The position numbers and the translations under genes were made by a program. This document shows positions 31,213-40,555 of a stretch of DNA of 64,000 nucleotides, in pieces. A model generated the notes under the pieces. It ran no database searches. It was not told the DNA's origin and saw only the letters and a list, made by a program, of their open reading frames with translations. This DNA is from Thalassotalea litorea (lineage in GTDB: Bacteria; Pseudomonadota; Gammaproteobacteria; Enterobacterales; Alteromonadaceae). Every line of letters begins with the position of its first letter. Within the stretch, counting starts at the first letter, position 1. The stretch covers positions 62,001 through 126,000 of the forward strand of contig NZ_VCBC01000002.1 in the NCBI RefSeq assembly GCF_005843925.1, read 5' to 3'.

Positions 31213-33618
31213 TTATTTCACAACGATAGTAATTGGTGAAATCGTTGTCGTCAGACCTGCCGGTGTTGTAACTTCGACAATCAGACTACCGGATTTTGCT
31301 TCTTTTTCACCCTTAATCGCGACCGTTATTTCGCGGCCACCATTATGATTATTGCTTGGCCAGATATAAGTGTCCGGGCCAACAATACTACCAACAGTTG
31401 CGGTAAATTTAACCGAGGTTCCCGCTGGCATTGGTTGGTTGTGAAGATCAGCAAAAATCAACTTAGCGGCACCACTGCTTTCACCTTCAACCACAACACG
31501 ATTGTCAGTCTCATCATAATCGACATCGCTGGGATCCATTGAATCAAGCGTTTGGGTTACTTTGTGATAGGCGGTACTACCGGACATGACCAAGACGATG
31601 CTTTGACGCACGTTAAGCGACTTGTCTTCGGTGTTACAACCTGCATGAGCAGGAATGGAACACAGGCTACCATTGTATAAACCATCGGCCTTATCGAAGT
31701 TACCACCACCATTAAAATCGATGAACTCTTCGTTTTCACCACCAATTTCTGTGCCACCCTCTTGTGGGTTGTAAACCCCATCTTCATTGTGGTCGACAAA
31801 AGCTTCAGCCAAATCATAGGCAGCACCACTGACATCCGTACCCATAAATGCGGTAACTTCCGTATCATCAAAGCGTCCATTACCGTTGGCATCCGGGAAA
31901 GACTCTTCACCGATAGCTGTGGCGACAATGGTTGCACGGCCACCATATTTCTGGCCATAAGGCGTCAGCGATGGCTCGGAGAATTCATCACCAATAATTT
32001 TCCCTTCTGGGCGTGGATATTGACTCACCCAAACAACCGAACATTTACCGTCAATGGTTACACAAGATGGCTGGATTGAACCACCTTCGGCTGTAAATGA
32101 AACGGCAGTTCCATCAGGTACAGGGTTATTAAATGCATCGGCCATGCGCGCGGTAACGACCACTTCAGTACCATCGATACTCCACCCTTCTGGATTTAGC
32201 ACGTCAGCGGATAAGCTGAAGCTATCCTGATCTGGGATACCGGTTGATACAACAAGTAGGCTAGACTGAGAAGAAATCGCCGGCGAGCTGTCCGCAATTG
32301 ATGCGGTAACTCGAACCGTAGTGGCGACAGAGCCCGAGTTCACGACGGTCTGCACTTCACCATTGCCATTGGTTGTGGCAAACGATGGCTCTAGGGAAAT
32401 ACCGCCAACGTCGGTGTTCAAGCTAAAGTTTACTCGAGTATTGCTGACCGGATTACCATTAGTATCCTGCACTCGGAAAATCACTGTCGAACTTTCCTGA
32501 CCACCAACACCTTGTAACGAAATATTCTCCGGCGTTGCACTCACAAACTCCAGGCTACCAGCATCCGCCGCCAATACGTTGACCGTTGCAGAAGCTGCCA
32601 GGTTTACACCACCAGCATTTGCCGACACGGTTATAGGGTCGTCATTAACACAGCCTTTTGCTAAGTATGTACTGCTTGCCTGACCATTAGATGTGGTAAC
32701 CGGTGATGTCATCTCAGACAAACTATTGTTCACACAATTTGAGGTAAACTGCACATCCACTGGCAAGGTATACGGAACGCCGTCTGCATCAACAATGTCA
32801 ACGCTAACCACCGTGGTTCCACCGGCAGAGATTTGCGACAAGCTTAATTGTGCTTCGCCTTCAACAAAAGGTGTACCACTGCCCATTTTCAAATCTGTCG
32901 CGCCGACAACGATCAGCTGTTCACCGGATGAACCATCAGGTAAAGAGGCGGTAACGGTACCAGCACCTAAATCGTTGCCAGCGTATATATCAACAATTGC
33001 CTGATTGTTTTCATCAGTGATTGCCGTTGGAATTGGGATCTCACCAATATTCGAAGAAAATGTCACAATAACCGGCTCTGATACGCCAATAACAGTGGCA
33101 ATAAGCTTTCCGGGATTGGTGGCATTTATCACAGTTGTTTCAGCACCCGTATTTGCATCCAGCATGCTTAAATCGACCACGATTTGTGAAACCTGATCAC
33201 CTACAGTCTCAAAGCCGATAGAAGCGCTTTCGCCGCCATCGATACTTGCGGTAACAGTAGAAGCGCCACCGACAGCACCCGCGGTCAAGCCGATCGTTGC
33301 GATACCGTTATCATTGGTCAATGCGGTACCGGAGTCGACATCAAATTGTCCAAGGTCGGCAGAAAAAGAGACAACAATACCAGCAACAGCATTGCCGTCA
33401 GTGGTTACGGTTGCGGTGACAACTGCTGGGTTGGCAGCAGTAATATAGTTATTATCAATATCAATAGTCACTGTGGTATTGCCCTGCGGCGTGGTCACAG
33501 TACCAGAACCAGTATCCACGGGGGCATCAGTGGACTCTCCTTCACCTAAAGGGTCACCACCACAGGCGGTCAATAACGTGATAGATAAAAGGAAAAAAAG
33601 TTTTTGAAACAGCTTCAT
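31213..33618 (-). CDS. Surface lipoprotein with repeated Ig-like (invasin-type) domains and EF-hand-like loops
   Basis: 801 residues. The lipobox LLTAC puts the lipid on Cys19, followed by GGD and an acidic linker. About five or six beta-sandwich repeats follow, with the recurring pattern of bacterial Ig-like group 1 domains (VTDGNAVAGIVVSFSAD, NGIATIGL, NGNPVSNTRVNFSL, NGEVQTVV). Three Asp/Asn-rich 12-residue loops that resemble EF-hand calcium sites lie at 576-587, 609-620 and 635-646 between late repeats. Cys pairs near 294/319, 519/526 and 653/661 could form disulfides. An elongated cell-surface adhesin or scaffold is likely; the partner is unknown. Confidence 0.85.
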   Translation of the reverse strand: MKLFQKLFFLLSITLLTACGGDPLGEGESTDAPVDTGSGTVTTPQGNTTVTIDIDNNYITAANPAVVTATVTTDGNAVAGIVVSFSADLGQFDVDSGTALTNDNGIATIGLTAGAVGGASTVTASIDGGESASIGFETVGDQVSQIVVDLSMLDANTGAETTVINATNPGKLIATVIGVSEPVIVTFSSNIGEIPIPTAITDENNQAIVDIYAGNDLGAGTVTASLPDGSSGEQLIVVGATDLKMGSGTPFVEGEAQLSLSQISAGGTTVVSVDIVDADGVPYTLPVDVQFTSNCVNNSLSEMTSPVTTSNGQASSTYLAKGCVNDDPITVSANAGGVNLAASATVNVLAADAGSLEFVSATPENISLQGVGGQESSTVIFRVQDTNGNPVSNTRVNFSLNTDVGGISLEPSFATTNGNGEVQTVVNSGSVATTVRVTASIADSSPAISSQSSLLVVSTGIPDQDSFSLSADVLNPEGWSIDGTEVVVTARMADAFNNPVPDGTAVSFTAEGGSIQPSCVTIDGKCSVVWVSQYPRPEGKIIGDEFSEPSLTPYGQKYGGRATIVATAIGEESFPDANGNGRFDDTEVTAFMGTDVSGAAYDLAEAFVDHNEDGVYNPQEGGTEIGGENEEFIDFNGGGNFDKADGLYNGSLCSIPAHAGCNTEDKSLNVRQSIVLVMSGSTAYHKVTQTLDSMDPSDVDYDETDNRVVVEGESSGAAKLIFADLHNQPMPAGTSVKFTATVGSIVGPDTYIWPSNNHNGGREITVAIKGEKEAKSGSLIVEVTTPAGLTTTISPITIVVK

Positions 33619-33801
33619 TTAAAGCGCACTCCCTGAGCATATTTTTATTAGCGCTCCCATATTAACCGATAATTTACTAAAGCGTTACACTTGATTACAA
33701 ATCTCCTATGAAAAATTTCGGTGGCGGTATTAAGACAAATGGTTAACAATAGCGAACACTAACTAGAAACAGGCATCATGCCTAATAAATAGACGAATTT
33801 T

Positions 33802-35145
33802 ATGGATAAACAGTTTGCACAAAGCCTTACGACTCGCATCGTAGTAGGTATGGGTGCCGGTATCGCGCTCGGCTTTATTTTCAAGTTAATTCTAAGCTTC
33901 GGTGAAAATGGGGAACTCCTCATTCCACTAGGATTGTTCGATTTTGCTATCAGAGGCTTTTTCGTTGATGGCATCTTCCACGTCGGTGGTCAGATATTTA
34001 TTACCAGTTTAAAGATGCTGGTTGTTCCTTTGGTCTTTGTATCATTAGTTTGCGGTACAACGTCTCTGAATGACACGTCGAAACTGGGAAGAATCGGTGG
34101 CAAAGCCGTGGGCCTGTATTTAGTGACCACTGCTATCGCGATATCTCTTGCCATTATTGCTGCCCTTTTGATAGCACCCGGTGAAGGCATTAATATGACC
34201 GCAGAAGCCACCTATGCTGCTAAAGAAGCACCGTCTCTGGCGCAAGTCATTATTAACATGTTCCCTAGCAATCCATTTGACGCGTTTGCCAAAGGCAATA
34301 TGCTGCAAATCATCGTGTTTGCTGTGCTGTTTGGTATTTCGGTGGCTTTGGCCGGGGATGCTGGACAACGCATCGCTAACCTTTTTCAGGATATGAATGA
34401 GGTCATTATGCGACTGGTGATTATTCTGATGAATCTAGCACCTTATGGTGTGTTCTGTTTAATGGTGAAACTATTCACCGATCTGGATTTAGGTGCCATC
34501 TGGTCGTTGGCTCAATACTTCCTGGTTGTACTGGGTGTTTTAGCGATTCACGGTTTAGTAACCTACCCGCTACTATTGAAAACGTTAACAGGCCTGAACC
34601 CTATTACGTTCTTAAAGAAAATGGAAACGACAGCGCTCTTTGCATTTAGCACCTCAAGCTCAAATGCGACGATTCCATCGACATTAAACACCACGACCAA
34701 GAAAATGGGAGTCGATAACTCCATCGCTTCATTTACCGTACCGTTAGGCGCCACATTGAATATGGATGGCACCGCGATTATGCAAGGTGTTGCTACCGTG
34801 TTCATCGCTCAGGTATTTAATATCGATTTATCCATCACTGACTTTTTGATGGTAATTCTTACCGCAACACTCGCCTCAATTGGTACTGCCGGCGTCCCCG
34901 GTGTTGGCATGATCATGCTAGCGATGGTTCTGGCCCAAGTTGGGTTGCCAGTGGAAGGAATCGCGTTAATTATTGGTATTGACCGTTTATTGGATATGGC
35001 ACGAACCGCGGTCAATGTTACCGGTGACTCTATGGTAACGGTTATCGTTGGAAAAACCGAAGGACAATTTAACGAAGAAGTCTTTCACACAGACATCAAA
35101 GCAACGGATGATAAAGTCGATTTTCATCATCTCAAAGATAAGTAG
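33802..35145 (+). CDS. Dicarboxylate/amino acid:cation symporter (DAACS family)
   Basis: 447 residues. Eight or so membrane helices and two re-entrant hairpins are expected. Family motifs visible are the serine-rich hairpin STSSSNATIPST (about 279-290), NMDGTA (about 317-322) in the helix that binds cation and substrate, and DMARTAVNVTGD (about 396-407), whose Asp and Asn line the substrate site. It imports glutamate, aspartate or C4-dicarboxylates with Na+ or H+. The sequence does not settle which. A terminator follows closely. Confidence 0.93.
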   Translation: MDKQFAQSLTTRIVVGMGAGIALGFIFKLILSFGENGELLIPLGLFDFAIRGFFVDGIFHVGGQIFITSLKMLVVPLVFVSLVCGTTSLNDTSKLGRIGGKAVGLYLVTTAIAISLAIIAALLIAPGEGINMTAEATYAAKEAPSLAQVIINMFPSNPFDAFAKGNMLQIIVFAVLFGISVALAGDAGQRIANLFQDMNEVIMRLVIILMNLAPYGVFCLMVKLFTDLDLGAIWSLAQYFLVVLGVLAIHGLVTYPLLLKTLTGLNPITFLKKMETTALFAFSTSSSNATIPSTLNTTTKKMGVDNSIASFTVPLGATLNMDGTAIMQGVATVFIAQVFNIDLSITDFLMVILTATLASIGTAGVPGVGMIMLAMVLAQVGLPVEGIALIIGIDRLLDMARTAVNVTGDSMVTVIVGKTEGQFNEEVFHTDIKATDDKVDFHHLKDK

Positions 35146-35170
35146 TCAGATACAATTAATCGATAAATAG

Positions 35171-35206
35171 AAAAAGCCCGTAGCTGTAATTACTACGGGC
35201 TTTTTT
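35171..35206 (+). terminator. Terminator of the symporter gene
   Basis: Stem AAAAAGCCCGTAG / CTACGGGCTTTTT followed by T-run 35201-35206, 25 nt after the stop. Confidence 0.92.
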
Positions 35207-35403
35207 CGTTTTACAAGCCTCTCATCTATTGCTCAGATAGACCTTCATCCATGCGCGCACCTTGGGTTCAACCCTACGGCAATTCCCGGTTATGCACTCA
35301 ACAGCATATCGGCGTTACAACTACCATGAACCACAAAGACTCCGATGCACATATCGCCGCTATAAGACACTCGATGACGGCCGGTAATACTGAAAAGCGA
35401 TTG

Positions 35404-35697
35404 GGTAATACCAATCCCATTAAATTAATGCTCACTCAGTGAGAATTTAAAGGTTTTTAGACAAGGCTTTGATTGCAGAGAATGGTTATTCCCCTCTCAA
35501 AAACAGCCAAAATTGGGCAAAATCAGTAACGCTGGATAAACGCCTTTAGAACTCCCCCGTAGGGAGTTAGTGAGAGGCCCATTTCCTGCCCTATATTTCA
35601 TTAATATAGAATGACTATATCAATAAAATCTATGTTGTAACTGAGCCTCGGCCCTAACTCTGAGTTGTGCACAAACTTAGTGGGATTGGTATAACGA
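35404..35697. mobile_element. Probable MITE (non-autonomous element with imperfect terminal inverted repeats)
   Basis: The ends match as inverted repeats: GTAATACCAATCCCATTAAATT from 35405, against the reverse complement of the right end, GTTATACCAATCCCACTAAGTT, an 18/22 match that includes 12 consecutive bases. Core TACCAATCCCA is at 35409-35419 and its complement at 35681-35691. The interior (about 260 bp) has no gene and one 7-bp hairpin (35550-35556 with 35562-35568). From memory, similar TACCAATCCCA-ended elements recur in Colwelliaceae genomes. Target duplications are not clear. Confidence 0.65.
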
Positions 35698-35841
35698 TGG
35701 CAACCATAGGGCTAACAATCCGGTGTGAATACCAGATGCAAATACAGACTAATGGAAATATCCTTATGAAAACCACATTGATAGAAAACGTATGGTGCCA
35801 TAGTAGCGGTATACATGGCTTTACTTAGGTGCAACAGATAC

Positions 35842-35869
35842 AAAAATACCGGCAAAAGCCGGTATTTTC
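35842..35869 (-). terminator. Terminator of sohB
   Basis: Arms AAAATACCGGC / GCCGGTATTTT around AAAA, 26 nt after the sohB stop on the minus strand. Confidence 0.85.
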
Positions 35870-35894
35870 ATTGTGTTAAATGGCTAGCTAAGCC

Positions 35895-36932
35895 TTAGCT
35901 TGGAAAGATTCGATTATTCTGCCAAAGCTTCATAACGACGTTTTCTATTGATAGTGATGCCGCCTTACCAAGTTTTTCCGCTAAGCCCTTTTTGACTGAG
36001 TACTTAACCGCCATCACCGATTTATCTTTCGCACAAGCCATTAAATAATCATCACTAGTCTGGATATTATCGACTAAGCCTAGCTCTTTCGCTTTTAAGC
36101 CAAACCAATGCTCACCAGTGGCAACGTTATCGATGTCCAACGATGGGCGATGTTCGGCAACAAAATGTTTAAACAAATCGTGAGTTTCTTCCAGCTCCTC
36201 GACAAACTTAGCACGTCCCTTATCGGTATTTTCACCAAACATGGTAAGGGTACGTTTGTACTCTCCCGCGGTCAGTTGTTCAAATTCAATATCATTCTTT
36301 TTCAGAAGCTTATTGAAATTTGGTACCTGAGCCAACACGCCAATTGAGCCTAAGATAGCAAACGGTGCACTGATAATTTTATCGGCCACACAGGCCATCA
36401 TATAACCACCACTGGCAGCAACTTTATCAACTGCGACCGTTAGCGGAATGTTATTTTGGCGAATTCGGTCTAACTGCGATGAGGCTAAACCATAGCCATG
36501 CACCATACCACCGCCACTTTCTAAGCGAACCAGTACTTCATCCTGCTCGTTAGCAACCGACAACACAGCACTCACTTCTTCTCTTAACCCTTCCACTTCT
36601 CGAGCATCAATGCTGCCTTTAAAATCGAGTACAAATAATCGATGCTTACTTTCGGGCTCCGAAGTCTCGCCTTTTTTCGCTTTTTGCTCGGCTTTTTCCT
36701 GTTTTTTCTGGGCTTTATGACGGGCTTTAAGCTCATCTTTGTCTAGCAGGTGGGTAACCATATCTTCTTCAACGTCTTTAAACTGTTGAGTCAGATCAGT
36801 CAATTCCAGCTCGCCTTTTCGTCCTTTTTGCTTTTGCGCAACACCGGCGGCTGTGGCGATAATGGCAATTACCGCGATAACAAAGGTAATGACCTTAGCG
36901 AAGAACAAGCCATACTCATAAAGAAATTCCAA
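35895..36932 (-). CDS. sohB: Inner-membrane S49 peptidase SohB
   Basis: 345 residues. An N-terminal membrane helix (about 7-32) is followed by a highly charged Lys/Glu segment (about 60-95) and the S49 catalytic domain. The dyad is Ser174 in AASGGYMM and Lys226 in GEYKRTLT, the SppA-type Ser/Lys arrangement. It probably cleaves within membranes or degrades signal peptides and misfolded envelope proteins. Length and layout equal those of E. coli SohB. It stands alone with its own terminator. Confidence 0.95.
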   Translation of the reverse strand: MEFLYEYGLFFAKVITFVIAVIAIIATAAGVAQKQKGRKGELELTDLTQQFKDVEEDMVTHLLDKDELKARHKAQKKQEKAEQKAKKGETSEPESKHRLFVLDFKGSIDAREVEGLREEVSAVLSVANEQDEVLVRLESGGGMVHGYGLASSQLDRIRQNNIPLTVAVDKVAASGGYMMACVADKIISAPFAILGSIGVLAQVPNFNKLLKKNDIEFEQLTAGEYKRTLTMFGENTDKGRAKFVEELEETHDLFKHFVAEHRPSLDIDNVATGEHWFGLKAKELGLVDNIQTSDDYLMACAKDKSVMAVKYSVKKGLAEKLGKAASLSIENVVMKLWQNNRIFPS

Positions 36933-37029
36933 TTTCTTTCTCCTGGGGATTCAAGTGTAAAATTAAAAGTTAAAACAGATAATCATAGATTTTATCGATG
37001 TTATCGCATTATGACAAAACATTGAATAC

Positions 37030-37055
37030 AAAAAAGGAGGCTAAGCCTCCTTTTT
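37030..37055 (-). terminator. Terminator of the VolA-type lipase gene
   Basis: Arms AAAAAGGAGGC / GCCTCCTTTTT with a TAA loop, 24 nt beyond the stop; usable from both strands. Confidence 0.85.
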
Positions 37056-37078
37056 CACTATCTTATTGCAAGCAAATA

Positions 37079-39451
37079 TTACTGCAAGACGACATCGGTA
37101 TCGGTGACTGGAATGACCGTGGCGCCAGTTAAGAAATACGTAACCGCCTGGTTCTGCATTTCCTGCGTTGCACGGGCACTGAATTCAACACTAGGCGAAC
37201 CAGTGGTTGGTGCCGGGCTCAATAAAGAACCATGATGACCATAAACAAATTTCACCGCACCTGAAATAGGCATACCATCGGAAGAAACCGCAGTCTGGCG
37301 AATCACTGGCAAACCGATAGTTTCAATTAGCGGTGAAGAACCGGCGATTGGATGGCTAGAAACCGTATTCGGAATCACCTGATCCGGTAGATTATCCATG
37401 CCATTACCCACCACTTCAATCAAATGGATTGGTGATTTATTCGCTTGTGCCATTTTTGCATAATTTAACGGGTCACCCGCATCAAGAATCGATTGTGCAG
37501 CAAAAGCAAACATAGAGAATGTTGAATTCACAGCGCCAAGCTGTGCCGGCGTTAATGCATCAACAAACGGCTGCCAAATACCCGCAAGTTGCACAGGATC
37601 TGCCGCTGCATCACCTAAAGTAGCATCCGCAAATCCTTTAAACTCAGGTGAAGCGCTATATGCCAGGCTTGCTTTAATAATGTCTTCGAACGCTGCTGAC
37701 TCAAGCAGGAAGTTAGGAATACCGCCGCCAGGTGTAGACAGCGTACTCGCTTTAACGGCAAACATAGAGTTCAATACCGCGTCCTGCTCGGCACTACCGG
37801 TATTGAATGAGGTATTGGTGGTCGCCATAAAGTTTAAACCAACGATACCACCCAAAGATGCACCGATAAAATGCGTTTGTGATGGGTCTATGTTAACACC
37901 TTGAGCAAAGTTGAGACCAAGGCGAAGTGCCATCAAATCCGTGGTGCTTTGACGCAAGTTATCGCGGGCATTTAACAGGTTTGCAATATTCATATAATGA
38001 AATGGGTTGCTGGAAGCGTCAATTTCATTGTTGCCATCACCGGTCAAGTCAACACCACGACTGGCGTGTAATGGATGATCGATGGCGACGGTTGCGTAAC
38101 CTGCTGCCGATAAAATACCAGAAAGTGCCAACATTTGACCTTTGTTACCGGTAATACCATGCTGAAGAATCACAACAGGCCAGCCATTCGCAGGTTCAAC
38201 CAGATCCGGTTCCATCCCAAAGGCAGGTCGAACCATATTCGCTTGCGCCACATCAGGGATTGTCATTTGAACTTCAACATTCTGTAGTTCAGCAAGCTTA
38301 GGTATTGGGTTGAATTTGGTAATGTTACGCTCAGGATCCAAGCCGAACTCAGGTAAATCACGCAAACCAAACTGCATACAGGCGCCATCGGTTGCAGAAA
38401 CTGGCTCAGCCGGCAACATTGATGGATCAACTGCGGCTAACACTGCGCCGGAATCACACATTGCTTTCCAAGGCTGTGTCGTAGATTCAAGCCCTGTACC
38501 TAAATAATAAGGTAAAGTCACCTGCCCCATATGAAGCTTGGCGGATGCAAATAACTGACCTAATTGCGTAGCAGGTGCAAAACCAAGCGCCTGTGCCGCC
38601 GTTAATCCTGTGTTTTGGACACCGACAACAGGTGTTGGGAATAATTGTGTCGCTGGGTTTAAAGACGCAGCTAGCAATTCTTTGGTAACCATGACCGAGT
38701 CTTCAATTGACTGAGTCGTAAATGCTGCGGTGTAAATAATGCTATCGCGCTGAATGCCATAGCCTTCAGCGATGCTTTCAAAGCTATTCGTCTGCGCTTG
38801 CAGCGCAAATAATGTAGCATCGGGAAGCGGCGTAGAAATATCAGTACGGATCAACTCATACGTTGAAGAAGGAGCAATTGACAGACCTTCGGTATCCATT
38901 AAACGATCGGTTAACGCTAATACGTAGGTTGTCTTCGCTTTAAGTGGCTTTAACGGCACGATGGCTAAATCGTTACCTGCAGCTTGTACAATAAAGTCTT
39001 CACCCAGTACTAATTTTGCCCGCGGTGCACACGCAAGGCCACGGGTAGAGTCTGGACATTCAGCATCGCCACCTGCGGCGACTTCAATTAGGCTTACCGC
39101 ATCGGTGCTGTATATCGCAACTGGATCAAGGCCAACGCCTTCGGCAAAATTAAATGATTGAATAAATGGTTGGTTTGTTGACCAGCCATCAAGGGCGTTT
39201 GCCGCCACTAAGGGATCAGACAAATTCGTCGGATCTGCCACTGGCAAATTCAACGTGCCGTCCATAGTTCCGGAAAACAGAATATTGTTGGGGAAAGAAA
39301 GTACCCCGTTAGAAGGATCGAAGGCTACCGTCGAAGTCGGTTTAAGTGCTTCACCTGAATTCTCATTGATAACATTATCAATCGATTCAGAATCACATCC
39401 ACTAAGGCCTAAGGCGCTAGTAACCGCCAGACATAGTAAGAGCTTTTTCAT
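37079..39451 (-). CDS. VolA/Pla-1-type extracellular lipase lipoprotein
   Basis: 790 residues. The lipobox LSGC gives lipid-modified Cys19. The N-terminal half begins FDPSNGVLSFPNNILFSGT and TDGTLNLP-like signatures, as in Vibrio VolA and Aeromonas Pla-1 lipases. The alpha/beta-hydrolase core begins near 420 (VVILQHGITGNKGQM); the nucleophile is Ser532 in GASLGG. GDGNNEIDAS near 471 may bind a metal. Enzymes of this group are lysophospholipases exposed on the outer membrane that release fatty acids for import. An acyl-CoA synthetase in this window (53727-55385) could act downstream. It is monocistronic. Confidence 0.9.
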   Translation of the reverse strand: MKKLLLCLAVTSALGLSGCDSESIDNVINENSGEALKPTSTVAFDPSNGVLSFPNNILFSGTMDGTLNLPVADPTNLSDPLVAANALDGWSTNQPFIQSFNFAEGVGLDPVAIYSTDAVSLIEVAAGGDAECPDSTRGLACAPRAKLVLGEDFIVQAAGNDLAIVPLKPLKAKTTYVLALTDRLMDTEGLSIAPSSTYELIRTDISTPLPDATLFALQAQTNSFESIAEGYGIQRDSIIYTAAFTTQSIEDSVMVTKELLAASLNPATQLFPTPVVGVQNTGLTAAQALGFAPATQLGQLFASAKLHMGQVTLPYYLGTGLESTTQPWKAMCDSGAVLAAVDPSMLPAEPVSATDGACMQFGLRDLPEFGLDPERNITKFNPIPKLAELQNVEVQMTIPDVAQANMVRPAFGMEPDLVEPANGWPVVILQHGITGNKGQMLALSGILSAAGYATVAIDHPLHASRGVDLTGDGNNEIDASSNPFHYMNIANLLNARDNLRQSTTDLMALRLGLNFAQGVNIDPSQTHFIGASLGGIVGLNFMATTNTSFNTGSAEQDAVLNSMFAVKASTLSTPGGGIPNFLLESAAFEDIIKASLAYSASPEFKGFADATLGDAAADPVQLAGIWQPFVDALTPAQLGAVNSTFSMFAFAAQSILDAGDPLNYAKMAQANKSPIHLIEVVGNGMDNLPDQVIPNTVSSHPIAGSSPLIETIGLPVIRQTAVSSDGMPISGAVKFVYGHHGSLLSPAPTTGSPSVEFSARATQEMQNQAVTYFLTGATVIPVTDTDVVLQ

Positions 39452-39574
39452 GTATTCTCCCCAAAAGCCAGTAAAGTCTTTATTTCTCTTGTTATTCTAC
39501 AAAGTCACTTTACAGTTGATTGTTATTGTAAAAATGCCTGTGCATTCATTTGTGTTATTAAAACATACAGACAT

Positions 39575-39595
39575 AACTAGTTAGACCAGTTAGTT
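39575..39595. promoter_or_regulatory. Possible operator between the lipase and YciK-type genes
   Basis: AACTAGTTAGACCAGTTAGTT has outer dyad arms AACTA / TAGTT and an internal direct repeat of AGTTAG. It lies in the 299-bp divergent promoter region. It resembles TetR-type operators only in general form. Confidence 0.25.
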
Positions 39596-39750
39596 TTTTC
39601 TAACTTAGCTCAAGATGGCAGTCTAATCTAGCGTTTTTTTCAGAAAATAAAGCAAAACCGGCTTTTCTTATATAAATTATTAATAAATTCTCGAAAGCCA
39701 AACTTAGCCTAGGTAGAATACCTCTATCAGTTTCCTTTATCTATATTCTT

Positions 39751-40500
39751 ATGTTTGATTATCAGCCAAGTGCACAATGTTTAACCAACAAAACCCTATT
39801 AGTGACTGGTGCCGGAGATGGCATTGGTAAACAAGCTGCAATTCATTACGCAAAATATGGTGCGACGGTCATTTTATTAGGCCGCACTGTTGCAAAGCTC
39901 GAACAGGTTTACGATGAGATCATTGCCAGTGGTTACCCTGAACCCGCGATTGTACCATTGGATATGAAAGGTGCGACGCCGCAAAATTATCAGGACATGA
40001 CCAATACCATCCTTGATCAGTTTGGTAAATTGGATGGTGCGTTATTAAATGCTTCGATGCTCGGCGAACTGACCCCGTTTGCGAATATCGCCAAACAGAT
40101 TTGGGACGACGTGATGCAAGTAAACCTCAATGCCCAGTTCTATTTAGCTCAGGCATTAATCCCGGCATTGGCAAAAGCAGATTCAGCCTCTTTGGTATTC
40201 ACCACATCCGGAGTGGGCAATAAAGGACGCGCCTATTGGGGACCGTACAGTATCTCTAAGTTTGCCACAGAAGGTATGATGCAGGTGATTGCCGACGAAT
40301 ATGAAGACAGTGCGATTCGCACCAATGCTATCAATCCTGGGGCGACAGATACTAAGATGCGTCAAACCGCGTTTCCAGCAGAAGACAAAAGAAAAATAGC
40401 CAGCGCTGAAGATATTATGCCAGCCTATATTTATCTGATGAGTGACGACAGTAAAGAGATAAATGGTCAACGTATCAATGCACAACAAGCACAAGGTTAA
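39751..40500 (+). CDS. yciK: YciK-family short-chain dehydrogenase
   Basis: 249 residues. The cofactor motif is TGAGDGIG (residues 19-26), with the later LLNASMLGEL (NAG-like, about 97) and the catalytic Tyr-x3-Lys in PYSISK (about 168-173), preceded by a Ser in TTSGVG. After the start, a characteristic FDYQPSAQCLTNKTLLVTGA leads into the Rossmann fold as in YciK. The substrate is unknown; the family is widespread in gammaproteobacteria. Divergent from the lipase gene and convergent with prmC. Confidence 0.88.
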   Translation: MFDYQPSAQCLTNKTLLVTGAGDGIGKQAAIHYAKYGATVILLGRTVAKLEQVYDEIIASGYPEPAIVPLDMKGATPQNYQDMTNTILDQFGKLDGALLNASMLGELTPFANIAKQIWDDVMQVNLNAQFYLAQALIPALAKADSASLVFTTSGVGNKGRAYWGPYSISKFATEGMMQVIADEYEDSAIRTNAINPGATDTKMRQTAFPAEDKRKIASAEDIMPAYIYLMSDDSKEINGQRINAQQAQG

Positions 40501-40509
40501 TTAAACGGT

Positions 40510-40539
40510 GATGCCATTTCACTTATTCGAAATGGCGTC
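40510..40539. terminator. Hairpin between convergent yciK and prmC
   Basis: GATGCCATTTC / GAAATGGCGTC forms 11 pairs with one G-T, without a T-run. It may be a weak bidirectional terminator. Confidence 0.45.
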
Positions 40540-40555
40540 TTGCACTCAAGTCAGA

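Larger units (their letters stand above)
35207..35894. other. Intergenic gap holding a MITE-like element
   Basis: About 690 bp with no supported gene. Most of it is the inverted-repeat element at 35404-35697. The 63-codon frame at 35251 runs into the left end of that element and does not look like protein. A 20-codon frame from the ATG at 35766 (start MKTTLIENVW) has no context that supports it. Confidence 0.5.

Noticed and set aside
35251-35442. 63-codon open frame after the symporter terminator
   Set aside because: It runs into the MITE-like element and has no gene-like features.
35766-35828. 20-codon frame from ATG 35766 as a leader peptide
   Set aside because: No downstream gene on that strand; the neighbour (sohB) is on the other strand.
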